Source of the DNA: Smaragdicoccus niigatensis DSM 44881 = NBRC 103563
Lineage (GTDB): Bacteria; Actinomycetota; Actinomycetes; Mycobacteriales; Mycobacteriaceae
NCBI RefSeq assembly: GCF_000380645.1
Contig: NZ_AQXZ01000012.1
Span: 124,001-188,000 of the forward strand
Reading direction: 5' to 3'
Length of the DNA: 64,000 nucleotides
The notes beneath the pieces are model-generated. The model was not told the DNA's origin. It saw only the letters and a program-made list of their open reading frames with translations, and did not search any database. Below, piece by piece: positions 25,111 to 32,899 of the stretch (within the stretch, counting starts at the first letter, position 1; each line of letters begins with the position of its first letter). The position numbers were made by a program, and so were the translations under genes.

Positions 25111-25877
25111 CGGTGGCATTCACTTATGAGCGCCCGCCGTTCCTGTGGTTGCTCGAACGAGAAGTTCTGCGCTACTTGCGGATCTGGCGCTACTCGATGG
25201 CGGGCCCGGTGCTCTCGACGCTGCTGTTTGTCGTGGTTTTCGGCAAGATCCTGGCGCGCGACATCGGTGTCGCCGACTATGGCCGGTTCATCGTTCCCGG
25301 CCTCGTCGCCCAAGCCGTGGTCAACGTCGGCTTCTACAACGGCACGACGTCGCTGTATGAAGCGCGGCGTGACCGCTACATCAACGACGTGTTCGCGAGT
25401 CCGGTGCGCTGGTGGGAGATCAACGCCGCGCTCGTGCTGGCGGCGGTGATCCGGGGGATTCTCGTCAGTCTCGCGGTGCTTGCGTTCGCCGTTCCGCTCA
25501 CCGGCATCGGTGTCGCGCGCCCGGGATATCTCCTCATCGGCGGATTTGCGCTTCTGCTCATCGCGGCCCAGGCCGGCGTCATCGCCGGTGCGCTCGCGAA
25601 TTCACTCGACGACGTCTATTCGATCGAGTCGCTCGTGATCTTGCCGCTCGGCTTCCTGGGCGGAATCTTCTACTCGGTGAACCAATTGCCCGGGGTATGG
25701 GCGGTCGTCAGTCACCTCAACCCGGTGTTCTGGCTCGTCCAGACGGCGCGTATCGGATTTCTCGGATCGGCCGACGTGAACCCGATTGTCGGCCTTGCCG
25801 TGGTGTGGGGTGCTGCGGTGGTGTTGACGGGCCTCTCGGCCAGGCTGTTCGCCACCAGCCGCCGTCTCAAGCCGTGA
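25107..25877 (+). CDS. ABC-2 type exporter permease
   Basis: The 256-residue protein has six predicted membrane helices and the ABC-2 pattern (RYLRIWRYSMAGPVLSTLLF near the start; VILPLGFLGGIFYSVNQLPG in the middle, in two halves). The GTG at 25107 overlaps the ATPase stop as GTGA. Together the two genes form an exporter attached to the 3' end of the organosulfur operon, perhaps removing a desulfurisation product or waste; this is inference. Confidence 0.88.
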   Translation: MTVAFTYERPPFLWLLEREVLRYLRIWRYSMAGPVLSTLLFVVVFGKILARDIGVADYGRFIVPGLVAQAVVNVGFYNGTTSLYEARRDRYINDVFASPVRWWEINAALVLAAVIRGILVSLAVLAFAVPLTGIGVARPGYLLIGGFALLLIAAQAGVIAGALANSLDDVYSIESLVILPLGFLGGIFYSVNQLPGVWAVVSHLNPVFWLVQTARIGFLGSADVNPIVGLAVVWGAAVVLTGLSARLFATSRRLKP

Positions 25878-25911
25878 GCCGCGTTGCGTGGCGTTGCTGG
25901 CCGGAAACTGA

Positions 25912-25924
25912 TAGCTTGAACGAC
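25912..25924 (+). promoter_or_regulatory. -10 hexamer for the second leaderless Cys uORF
   Basis: TAGCTT (25912-25917) is followed by exactly 7 nt and then the GTG at 25925, the same geometry as at 19409. It gives the ROK regulator gene its own promoter, separate from the operon upstream. Confidence 0.62.
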
Positions 25925-26005
25925 GTGTCGACGAACCTGAACTTCTCCGCAGCTGCTTCGCTGCGTGGTTCGTCATGTTGCCGAATGTGTTGTCGCCCTA
26001 GCTGA
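25925..26005 (+). CDS. Poly-cysteine leaderless leader peptide (attenuator uORF)
   Basis: A 26-codon ORF from GTG 25925 ends CCRMCCRPS before TGA, with four Cys codons and one Met codon in a block of six codons after an ordinary head (STNLNFSAAASLRGSS after the start). This closely matches the polycysteine leader ORFs known in mycobacteria as cysteine-responsive attenuators. It lies 81 nt before the ROK regulator gene. Scarce Cys-tRNA would stall ribosomes in the CC pairs and favour regulator expression. Confidence 0.8.
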   Translation: MSTNLNFSAAASLRGSSCCRMCCRPS

Positions 26006-26021
26006 CGCCGTCGCATTAACC

Positions 26022-26060
26022 GTCCTTTTCAGGACCGGGTGCGCGGCTTGTTTTCCGCAC
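26022..26060 (+). promoter_or_regulatory. Attenuator hairpins between the Cys uORF and the ROK gene
   Basis: GTCCT/AGGAC (26022-26026 with 26031-26035) forms a tight hairpin, and GTGCG...CGCAC (26039-26043 with 26056-26060) forms a second, lengthened by an inner G-C pair past a bulge. The AAGGA ribosome site for the ROK gene follows at 26074. Terminator or ribosome-site sequestration is inferred. Confidence 0.45.
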
Positions 26061-26086
26061 ACATTCCGGCACTAAGGACACCTCTC

Positions 26087-27298
26087 ATGACTATCGCCAT
26101 CGATCGACCTGTCCACGTCGTTCCGCCGCGCTTCTATCGCCCTGAACTGCCTGCCGGGCTCGTGTTCCGGACGGCAGCGGTGCACGGTCCGCTCGGTCGA
26201 GACCAGGTCGCGGCGGCGACCGGACTCAGCATCGCGACCGTCAACCGCCAGGCCGCAGCGCTGCTGGCCACGGGGCTGCTGCGGGAACGCGCGGACCTCA
26301 CCGTCTCCGGCGCAGTTGGCCGGCCCCGAATCCCGCTCGAAGCAAATCAGGATCGGTTCGCCGTCGCCGGAATCCACATCGGTGCGGCGACGACGACGCT
26401 CGTCCTCTCCGATCTCCGCGGCACGATCCTCGACGGTGCGCGAGTTCAGACCCCGCAACTCGATCAAGAACAAGCTCTTCGCGGCATTGCCTCGTCCGCC
26501 ACGGACTTCCTGCGCAGGTCAACCGCCGCACGCCATCGAAAGTTGCTGTGGGCAGGCGTCGCGCTCGGTGGTCGGGTCGATGCGCGAACCGGAAGTGCCG
26601 ATCATGCGCGTCTGCGCTGGGTCAATGCTCCGGTGGCAACGTCGATCGGCTTGGGTGTCGGCGTACCGGTATCGGTCTCGCCGCACGTCGAGGCGATGGC
26701 TGCCGCAGAGTTGCTGGCGGCGCCCGGAGCCCGTCCCGCGACCGGCAGCAGCCTGTTCTTCTACGCGCGTGAGACTGTCGGTCTCGCCCTGACGATCGAC
26801 GGTCGAGTCCACACTCCGAAGAGCGGTCCAGGGTCGATCGCACATCTCCCGTCGGGTTCCGACGTGCTGTGCGAGTGCGGCCGTCGCGGCTGCCTCGAGG
26901 CCACCGTCAGCGACCGGGCCACGCTCGAAGCTGCCGTTGGGGCCGGTGTTTTCGGCACTGCCCGCCCCACATTGAGCGGCTTGTACGCCGAGGCGAACCG
27001 CGGAACTGCGGCAGCGGTAGAAGTGTTGTCCCGACGAGCCACGGCTCTCGGCCGGGGTGCCGCCCTGCTGAATGATCTGCTCAATCCCGACCAGATCATC
27101 GTGGCCGGCCAGGCGTTCACGGGTTATCCGCCGGCAATGCGCGAGTTCGGCGCAGCGTTCTGCCGCGAGGCTTCGCTGGCGGTCAACGACGTCATCACCA
27201 GCCGATTCGGCGGACTGGTCCAGGAGCATGCGGCGACGGCAGCGGCTTTGTCGGTGCTGTACGCCGACCCGCTGGGTGCCCTGCGCCGAACTGCCTGA
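26087..27298 (+). CDS. ssuR: ROK-family transcriptional regulator, SsuR-like
   Basis: The 403-residue protein has an N-terminal winged helix (about residues 25-75; RDQVAAATGLSIATVNRQAA) and a ROK domain with the zinc motif CECGRRGCLEA. In Corynebacterium glutamicum the ROK protein SsuR activates sulfonate-utilisation genes. Here the gene follows an ssu-type operon and has a poly-Cys attenuator, so the same role is likely. The ATG at 26087 with AAGGA upstream is used rather than an upstream in-frame start in the leader. A strong bidirectional terminator follows. Confidence 0.78.
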   Translation: MTIAIDRPVHVVPPRFYRPELPAGLVFRTAAVHGPLGRDQVAAATGLSIATVNRQAAALLATGLLRERADLTVSGAVGRPRIPLEANQDRFAVAGIHIGAATTTLVLSDLRGTILDGARVQTPQLDQEQALRGIASSATDFLRRSTAARHRKLLWAGVALGGRVDARTGSADHARLRWVNAPVATSIGLGVGVPVSVSPHVEAMAAAELLAAPGARPATGSSLFFYARETVGLALTIDGRVHTPKSGPGSIAHLPSGSDVLCECGRRGCLEATVSDRATLEAAVGAGVFGTARPTLSGLYAEANRGTAAAVEVLSRRATALGRGAALLNDLLNPDQIIVAGQAFTGYPPAMREFGAAFCREASLAVNDVITSRFGGLVQEHAATAAALSVLYADPLGALRRTA

Positions 27299-27302
27299 GC
27301 AG

Positions 27303-27336
27303 AAAGGGGTCGATCACCAAGGTGATCGACCCCTTT
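27303..27336. terminator. Bidirectional terminator
   Basis: A perfect 16-bp stem (27303-27318 with 27321-27336) with an AA loop begins with AAAGGGG and ends with CCCCTTT, so it can work on both strands between the converging ROK gene and the gene at 27346. Confidence 0.92.
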
Positions 27337-27345
27337 CCCGCGGTG

Positions 27346-27795
27346 TCAGGCCGCGGCAGCCAGCGGGGATTGACCGCCGACCCGGAACTTTATTCCACGT
27401 GCTTCGAGCTCCGGAAGCACGGTCTCGAGCACTTGTGACAGCAGAACGGCAGGGACGTCAGATCGCAGCGTGATGCCATCGGCAACGCGGGCCGCCCAGA
27501 TGTCCCAGATGAGTCCGGCGAGCGAGCGGCCACTGCCGGGGTGGACGATTTCTCCGGTGTGGACGCCCGGCCGCCAGTCCGGGTGCAGCGTTTCGAACTC
27601 GGCAAACGCGGCCGCCGTCGTATCCGCGAGATGGGCGCGCACGTCGACGAAAACCGGCTCGTGTGCAGACGCGGTGATCTTCTGGGCCTGTCCGAGCGTG
27701 CTCGTCCGGATTCGCTGAATCCGGCGACCGTCAGCCGGAGCTTCGGTGAGTTCGATCCAGATGTCGTCGGAGAACTCGATCGCTAGTCGCAACAT
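27346..27795 (-). CDS. Hypothetical protein
   Basis: This 149-residue soluble protein is not recognised. It begins MLRLAIEFSDDIWIELTEAP and contains VFVDVRAHLADTTAAAFAEF and HPDWRPGVHTGEIVHPGSGR; no catalytic motif, membrane segment or Cys cluster is visible. The middle pieces sound like N-terminal luciferase-like sequences (VFVDVRAHLADT), so it could be a relic or partner of flavin monooxygenases, but this is weak. It shares the bidirectional terminator with the ROK gene and lies 59 bp from the MFS gene. Confidence 0.6.
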   Translation of the reverse strand: MLRLAIEFSDDIWIELTEAPADGRRIQRIRTSTLGQAQKITASAHEPVFVDVRAHLADTTAAAFAEFETLHPDWRPGVHTGEIVHPGSGRSLAGLIWDIWAARVADGITLRSDVPAVLLSQVLETVLPELEARGIKFRVGGQSPLAAAA

Positions 27796-27854
27796 GATTC
27801 TCAGAAAACCAGCCGCTGACGTGCGCGAACAGGGTTAAACCCAGGCTGAGTGAA

Positions 27855-29306
27855 TCACCGTGCGTGCTTGGGTTGATGCGTGTCGCGGTGCTGCGTCAGC
27901 ACGAACGACGCGACCAATCCGATGATCAGAATGCCGGCCGGCAACAGCATCGCCTCGCCGAGCGCGGAGCTGAAGGAGTCCTTGATCGCGCCGGGAATAG
28001 CCGAACCTACGTGCTGGCTGCCAGACAGTCCGTGTGCCGTCATGCGCGCGGTGATGAGCGCGCTGATCGCCGCGCTACCGAGAACCGAACCGGACTGCCG
28101 GGCGGTGTTGTAGACGCCGGATCCTGCGCCCATGTGCCGGAACGGCAGATCGTGCATCGCGGTTGCGGCGAGCGGCGCCCAGATGAAGGCGTTCGCGGAA
28201 CCCATGAGGACGAGCGGCAACGCCAACATCCAGATCGACGTATCCGGCTTCATGATCAGCGCGAACCACGCGATGCCGACGGCGAAGGACGCGAAGCCGA
28301 TGGTCGGGATGACGCGCGGGGGCATGCGATCGACCAACTTGCCGACCGCCGGTGCGAGTAAGCCCGTCGTGATCGCCATGGGAGCGAACGTGAACGCCGA
28401 CGCGGTGGGCGAAAGCCCATGAACTGCTTGCAAATAGAAGAACGTGGGGACGGTCATCGCGGTGATGGCCGCACCCATGACGCAGATCGCGAGCGTCGAC
28501 ATCGCGAAGTTGCGCACTTTGAAGAGTTCCAACGGAACGAGTGGTTCGCGTTTCGTCCGGGCTTGCATCACGACGAAGACGATCAAGATAAGGATGCCGC
28601 CGGCGATCATCATCCAGATACGCGGTGCCCATGCGTCGGTCTCGCCTTCCTGCAGTCCGAACACCAGCAGGAACATGCCGATCGCGCTGACCACGACGCC
28701 GGGAATGTCGAAACTGTGGGAATGCGTCGGCAGCTTCGGAATGAACTGCAGTCCGAGCGCGATCGCGAGGATTCCGATCGGCACGTTGATGAAGAAGATC
28801 CACTGCCAACCCAGTCCGTCGACCAGCAGACCGCCCGCGATCGGGCCGACGAGGGTCGCGATTCCCGCCACCGCGCCCCAGATGCCCATCGCCGCGCCGC
28901 GCTTGTCGGGCGGGAAGATCCGGGCGATGACGCTCATCGTCTGCGGAGACATCAGCGCCGCACCGAGTCCCTGCACCGCACGCGCGGCGATGAGCATCTC
29001 GATCGTGTTCGCCAAGCCGCACCACAGCGACGCCGCAGTGAAGATCGCCAGACCGAAGAGGTAGATGTTCTTGGGCCCGAAGCGGTCGCCGAGGCGGCCC
29101 GTGATGAGCAGGGGTACCGCGTACGTCAGCAGGTAGGCACTGGTGACCCAGATGACGTTGTTGATGCCGGTGTCGAAATGCGCCAGGATCGCCGGATTGG
29201 CGACCGCGACGATCGTCATGTCCAGCAGGATCATGAAGAAGCCCAGGCACAGCGTGGCGAGTGATACCCACGGGCTTTGTGTCCGGGTTTGAGCCTGAAC
29301 CGTCAT
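27855..29306 (-). CDS. MFS transporter, DHA2 (EmrB/QacA) family, in the bioQ operon
   Basis: The 483-residue protein has about 14 membrane helices with the DHA2 motifs LGFFMILLDMTIVAVANPAI, GRLGDRFGPKNIYLFGLAIF and GAVAGIATLVGPIAGGLLVD. It would be a proton-driven exporter. The ATG at 29306 overlaps the stop of the TetR gene as ATGA, so both are made from one transcript. Most relatives export drugs, but co-transcription with a BioQ-like repressor makes biotin or a precursor a possible substrate. The frame is open upstream, but this ATG starts the homologous region. Confidence 0.88.
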   Translation of the reverse strand: MTVQAQTRTQSPWVSLATLCLGFFMILLDMTIVAVANPAILAHFDTGINNVIWVTSAYLLTYAVPLLITGRLGDRFGPKNIYLFGLAIFTAASLWCGLANTIEMLIAARAVQGLGAALMSPQTMSVIARIFPPDKRGAAMGIWGAVAGIATLVGPIAGGLLVDGLGWQWIFFINVPIGILAIALGLQFIPKLPTHSHSFDIPGVVVSAIGMFLLVFGLQEGETDAWAPRIWMMIAGGILILIVFVVMQARTKREPLVPLELFKVRNFAMSTLAICVMGAAITAMTVPTFFYLQAVHGLSPTASAFTFAPMAITTGLLAPAVGKLVDRMPPRVIPTIGFASFAVGIAWFALIMKPDTSIWMLALPLVLMGSANAFIWAPLAATAMHDLPFRHMGAGSGVYNTARQSGSVLGSAAISALITARMTAHGLSGSQHVGSAIPGAIKDSFSSALGEAMLLPAGILIIGLVASFVLTQHRDTHQPKHAR

Positions 29307-29875
29307 GCCTTGATCATCGCGCGAGCACCCGCGATGAAGAGACTCAATCCGAATGTGAAGCGGTCGGTCGCCGTGGGGGACTCGAACAGCGGTGATGCCG
29401 AGTCCTCGAGCGCGCCACTGGAATCCATCTGCATTCGGGACTGCTCGTCGATCGTGTGGCCGAGGACGTAGTAGAGCAAGCTCGTCGCGGCGAGTTCGGC
29501 GTCGTGCTCGCGGATTCCGCCGGCTTGGAGGCAACGCGCGAAGAGTGCGACCACGGTGCTCGTCGTCATCCGGGATGCGAAGGCCGCGGACACGATCTCC
29601 GCGGCGTCGCGGTGGGCGAGAAGTGCATCACGAACGGCCGTCGCGATTTCGGTCAGCTGTCTGTCCCAGGCACCGTCCGAAGGTGCGGAAACGGGCTCGA
29701 GAATGCGGTCGGCAACCGCTGCGAGGAGCGCCTGCTTGTTGGGAAAATGCCAGTACAGCGCACCCGCGGCGACATTGAGGGACGTCGCGAGACGGCGCAT
29801 CGTGAGATCGCCGAGTCCGTACTCGTCGAGGATCGCGATCGCCGCGCCGACCACGTCGCGCTTGGTCAATTGCAC
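29303..29875 (-). CDS. bioQ: TetR-family repressor, BioQ-like
   Basis: The 190-residue protein has a TetR DNA-binding domain (LTKRDVVGAAIAILDEYGLG, then DLTMRRLATSLNVAAGALYW and HFPNKQALL) and a TetR_C-type domain. It is divergent from bioB with a TGAAC-N3-GTTCA box between them, and the same box stands before bioF. This is the BioQ arrangement of mycobacteria and corynebacteria, where BioQ represses biotin genes. The GTG at 29875 has TAGAGT 6 nt upstream, giving a leaderless mRNA. The MFS gene follows in an ATGA overlap, so regulation of a transporter only is the alternative view. Confidence 0.8.
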   Translation of the reverse strand: MQLTKRDVVGAAIAILDEYGLGDLTMRRLATSLNVAAGALYWHFPNKQALLAAVADRILEPVSAPSDGAWDRQLTEIATAVRDALLAHRDAAEIVSAAFASRMTTSTVVALFARCLQAGGIREHDAELAATSLLYYVLGHTIDEQSRMQMDSSGALEDSASPLFESPTATDRFTFGLSLFIAGARAMIKA

Positions 29876-29890
29876 TCGACTACTCTAACC

Positions 29891-29903
29891 TGAACGGTGT
29901 TCA
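29891..29903. promoter_or_regulatory. BioQ-like operator between bioQ and bioB
   Basis: TGAAC-GGT-GTTCA is a perfect 5-bp dyad with a 3-nt centre, sharing the core of the box before bioF. It adjoins the bioQ -10 (29882-29887, reverse strand) and the TACTCT at 29881-29886 that may serve bioB, so one bound dimer could repress both directions. Confidence 0.82.
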
Positions 29904-29947
29904 AGTGGTGCCGCACCCAGGCGCTGCGATGAGAAGAGGTACGGCAG

Positions 29948-30961
29948 ATGACGCAGGCGCCGGTTCAGACTGACATTCTTGCAACCGCTCGCGAGCAAGT
30001 ACTCGAACGGGGTGTTGGACTCGATCAGGAGCAGACCCTCGAGGTGCTCAAACTCGACGACGACCGACTCGAGGAGCTCCTGGCTCTCGCGCACGACGTA
30101 CGCATGAAGTGGTGCGGACCGGAGGTCGAGGTCGAGGGAATCATCAGCCTCAAGACCGGCGGTTGCCCTGAAGACTGTCACTTCTGTTCGCAGTCGGGTC
30201 TGTTCTCCTCGCCGGTGCGCTCGGCTTGGCTCGACATCCCCTCGCTCGTCGAGGCCGCCAAGCAGACCGCCAAGACCGGTGCCACCGAGTTCTGCATCGT
30301 CGCCGCCGTGCGTGGCCCGGACGCGCGCCTGATGTCCCAGGTCGCCGCTGGTGTCGAGGCCATCCGCAACGAGGTCGACATCCAGGTCGCATGCTCGCTC
30401 GGCATGCTGACGCAGGAGCAGGTCGACCAGCTCGCCGCAATGGGCGTCCACCGCTACAACCACAACCTCGAGACCTCGAAGTCGTACTTCCCGAACGTCG
30501 TCACGACGCACTCGTGGGAAGAGCGCTGGGGCACTCTGAAGATGGTTCGCGAAGCCGGTATGGAGGTCTGCTGCGGCGGCATCCTCGGTATGGGTGAAAC
30601 GCTCGAGCAGCGCGCCGAGTTCGCCGCGAACCTCGCAGAACTCGAGCCCGACGAGGTGCCCCTCAACTTCCTCAACCCGCGCCCCGGCACGCCGTTCGGC
30701 GACCTCGAGGTGCTCCCGGCTTCGGACGCTCTGCGCGCGGTCGCAGCGTTCCGTCTCGCGCTGCCGCGCACGATCCTGCGTTTCGCCGGCGGTCGTGAGA
30801 TCACCCTCGGTGACCTCGGCGCAAAGCAGGGGATCCTCGGCGGCATCAACGCCGTCATCGTCGGCAACTACCTCACCACGCTGGGTCGCCCGGCCGAGGC
30901 CGACCTCGACCTGCTCGGTGAGCTGCAGATGCCGATCAAGGCGCTAAACTCGACAATCTGA
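29948..30961 (+). CDS. bioB: Biotin synthase (radical SAM)
   Basis: BioB inserts sulfur into dethiobiotin to make biotin. The 337-residue protein has the radical SAM cluster motif [12 protein letters not shown] near residue 76, and later [20 protein letters not shown] and [20 protein letters not shown] gives a ribosome site before the ATG. The BioQ-like box lies 45 nt upstream. The next gene starts on the last base of the stop codon and encodes the partner BsaP. Confidence 0.96.
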   Translation: MTQAPVQTDILATAREQVLERGVGLDQEQTLEVLKLDDDRLEELLALAHDVRMKWCGPEVEVEGIISLKTGGCPEDCHFCSQSGLFSSPVRSAWLDIPSLVEAAKQTAKTGATEFCIVAAVRGPDARLMSQVAAGVEAIRNEVDIQVACSLGMLTQEQVDQLAAMGVHRYNHNLETSKSYFPNVVTTHSWEERWGTLKMVREAGMEVCCGGILGMGETLEQRAEFAANLAELEPDEVPLNFLNPRPGTPFGDLEVLPASDALRAVAAFRLALPRTILRFAGGREITLGDLGAKQGILGGINAVIVGNYLTTLGRPAEADLDLLGELQMPIKALNSTI

Positions 30962-31149
30962 TGTTCAATCCGTACACCGGAAAGCCCGACTCGGACGCCA
31001 TCCCGAAGGCCGCCGAACTCGGGCTCGAGCCGCCCCGCTACTGCACCGAATGCGGCCGCCGCATGGTCGTGCAGGTCAATCCGGACGGCTGGTGGGCGAA
31101 GTGCTCGCGGCACGGAGTGACTGACTCCCACGACCTCGAGCGTCGCTGA
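30961..31149 (+). CDS. bsaP: Biotin synthase auxiliary protein
   Basis: The 62-residue protein ([20 protein letters not shown] at the start, then [20 protein letters not shown] and [12 protein letters not shown]) matches the small protein found directly behind bioB in mycobacteria (Rv1590), described as an auxiliary factor needed for BioB activity. Three cysteines (CxxC plus one) and a His could bind a metal or an iron-sulfur cluster. It overlaps bioB by one base and the next gene by one base, so the three are tightly coupled. Confidence 0.87.
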   Translation: MFNPYTGKPDSDAIPKAAELGLEPPRYCTECGRRMVVQVNPDGWWAKCSRHGVTDSHDLERR

Positions 31150-31691
31150 TGCGGCGCGCCGTCAGCAGGATCCTTGCGGGTGTCCTGATCGTCAACATGC
31201 TGGCGGGAGTGGCGTGGGCCTTCATCGCCCGGCCGGTCAGGTTCGTCATCGTCGACAACGGACTGGGACAGTCCCTCGACGGCGAGAGTGCCAATGAATT
31301 CGGTGCGATCGGATGGTTCGCCCTGATCAGCGCGGTGCTTGGGTTGGTGCTTGCGGTCGCCGCCTGGTCGTACCGCGGGCAGCGTGGGATACCGCTGCTG
31401 TACGTGATCATCGCGACGTGCGCGCTCGGGTCGCTCTCCATGGCGGCCATTGGCGAGTTGATTGTTCGTCTGCGCTATCCGATCGTTGACGATCCGAAGA
31501 TCGGTGCGGTTGTCTCCATCGCGCCGAAGATCTTCGACGGCACGATCCCCGTCGTGCTGGCGCTCGAACCGCTCATCGCAGCGGTCGTCATCTTCGTGAT
31601 GGCCGCGCTCAGTCCCTTCGACGATCTCGGCAGCGGACGCCACGCCAGCACGGCGGAAAGCGCCGTGCCAACGGGTTCGACGTCTGGCTGA
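31149..31691 (+). CDS. DUF2567 family membrane protein
   Basis: The 180-residue product has four membrane helices (ILAGVLIVNMLAGVAWAFIA, then GAIGWFALISAVLGLVLAVA, LYVIIATCALGSLSMAAIGE and a last one near residue 145). It corresponds in position and type to Rv1591, a DUF2567 protein that follows bioB and the auxiliary gene in mycobacteria. The function is unknown, but the conserved linkage suggests a role around biotin synthesis or simple co-expression. TGATG coupling with bsaP. Confidence 0.8.
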   Translation: MRRAVSRILAGVLIVNMLAGVAWAFIARPVRFVIVDNGLGQSLDGESANEFGAIGWFALISAVLGLVLAVAAWSYRGQRGIPLLYVIIATCALGSLSMAAIGELIVRLRYPIVDDPKIGAVVSIAPKIFDGTIPVVLALEPLIAAVVIFVMAALSPFDDLGSGRHASTAESAVPTGSTSG

Positions 31692-31699
31692 GTGCCCCG

Positions 31700-32740
31700 T
31701 TAGCGGTATCCGCGATCGCGGTACTGCTGTCTCAGAGCTTTCGTTGCGGACTTGAACCGCTTGTCGTGCTCCGCGCGCGTCCGGGCGTCGATGCGGCTGG
31801 CTAGCCAGGCATCCTCGCGCTGAAGCTTCTGATAGCTATGCAGGCGACGATCCGACAGTGTCCCCGCTGCGATGGCTTCCCGTACCGCACAGCCCGGCTC
31901 CATCTCGTGTCGGCAGTCGATGAAATGGCACAGCTCGGCGAGTGCCGCGATGTCCTCGAAGGTCTGGTTCAGGCCTTCCTCGGCATTCCAGATGCCCGCG
32001 CCGCGGAGTCCGGGGGTGTCGATGAGGACGAGCCCGAGATCGGCCAGCGCGGTCAGGTTGCGGGACACCGTGGTGTGGCGGCCCTTGAAATCTGACTCGC
32101 GAACGGCCCCCGTCTCGGCAGTTTCCGTGCCGGTGAGGGTGTTGATCAACGTCGATTTACCCGCACCTGACGGCCCGATGATGGCGATCGTCCCGGACAA
32201 GGCGGCGACGAGGTCGGCAATCCCCGACCGGTCGATCGAACTCACCGCAACAACCCGAGCGCCGGGCGCGTTCGACGCCACTTCAGTGACCGTCGCGGAC
32301 GGATTGTCGTGGAGATCCGCCTTGGTCAGTGCGACCACCGGCATCGCGCCGCTGCTCCAGGCGAGCGTCAGAAACCGCTCGATCGCATTCAAACGAACAG
32401 GCCGGTCGAGCCCGAACGCGACGACGACCGTGTCGACGTTTGCGGCCAGGATCTGGCTCGTCGACTGGCGTGTGGCGACTGCTCGCGTCAATGCGGTGCG
32501 GCGGGGGAGAAGCATGTGTCCGTTGTCGGACAGTGCCAGCCAGTCTCCCGTACACAGCGGGGGATCGTTCGGCGACAGCGGGAGAGTCGCAATGCCGTCT
32601 GTGGACACGACACGGGCGTGCGCACGATGAGTAGTGATGACGCGCGCGGCCCGCGCATCACCGGAAAGAAGTTGCTGCCAGGTGGAATCCCAGCCGTAGT
32701 GATGGAGATCAAACACGTCCGTGAACCTTTGAGTGGTCAC
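31700..32740 (-). CDS. rsgA: Ribosome small-subunit-dependent GTPase A
   Basis: The 346-residue protein has an OB-fold N-terminus (DVFDLHHYGWDSTWQQLL), a circularly permuted GTPase domain (ALTKADLHDN as G4 first, then IGPSGAGKSTLINTLTGTET as G1 and DTPGLRGAGIWN as G3) and a C-terminal zinc site (ELCHFIDCRHEMEPGCAV). It matures 30S subunits in the cytosol. The GTG at 32740 overlaps the stop of a 28-codon leader ORF as GTGA and is chosen for that reason. A GTG at 32827 in the same frame would add 29 residues. Confidence 0.92.
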   Translation of the reverse strand: MTTQRFTDVFDLHHYGWDSTWQQLLSGDARAARVITTHRAHARVVSTDGIATLPLSPNDPPLCTGDWLALSDNGHMLLPRRTALTRAVATRQSTSQILAANVDTVVVAFGLDRPVRLNAIERFLTLAWSSGAMPVVALTKADLHDNPSATVTEVASNAPGARVVAVSSIDRSGIADLVAALSGTIAIIGPSGAGKSTLINTLTGTETAETGAVRESDFKGRHTTVSRNLTALADLGLVLIDTPGLRGAGIWNAEEGLNQTFEDIAALAELCHFIDCRHEMEPGCAVREAIAAGTLSDRRLHSYQKLQREDAWLASRIDARTRAEHDKRFKSATKALRQQYRDRGYR

Positions 32741-32823
32741 CGGGCGTGGCGACTCAGGCGTTCGCCTGCCCGGTGCGGAATGGGTAGGTGGAATCGAAGG
32801 CCGCTGAGCAGCACATAGGTCAT
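32737..32823 (-). CDS. Short leader ORF translationally coupled to rsgA
   Basis: A 28-codon ORF (MTYVLLSGLRFHLPIPHRAG, then ERLSRHAR) runs in another frame from ATG 32823, with AGGAAGG just upstream, to a TGA that overlaps the rsgA GTG as GTGA. rsgA itself has no ribosome site at that GTG, so it is probably translated by re-initiation after this peptide. The peptide is Arg/His rich with no family match. An alternative is that the AGGAAGG serves the in-frame rsgA GTG at 32827, but that spacing is too short. Confidence 0.5.
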   Translation of the reverse strand: MTYVLLSGLRFHLPIPHRAGERLSRHAR

Positions 32824-32899
32824 TCACCTTCCTGGGACACCGGGTCAGTTCAACGGTAGACAGTCGAGGCGGCCGCCTTCAAACGATTTTTGGGAATCG

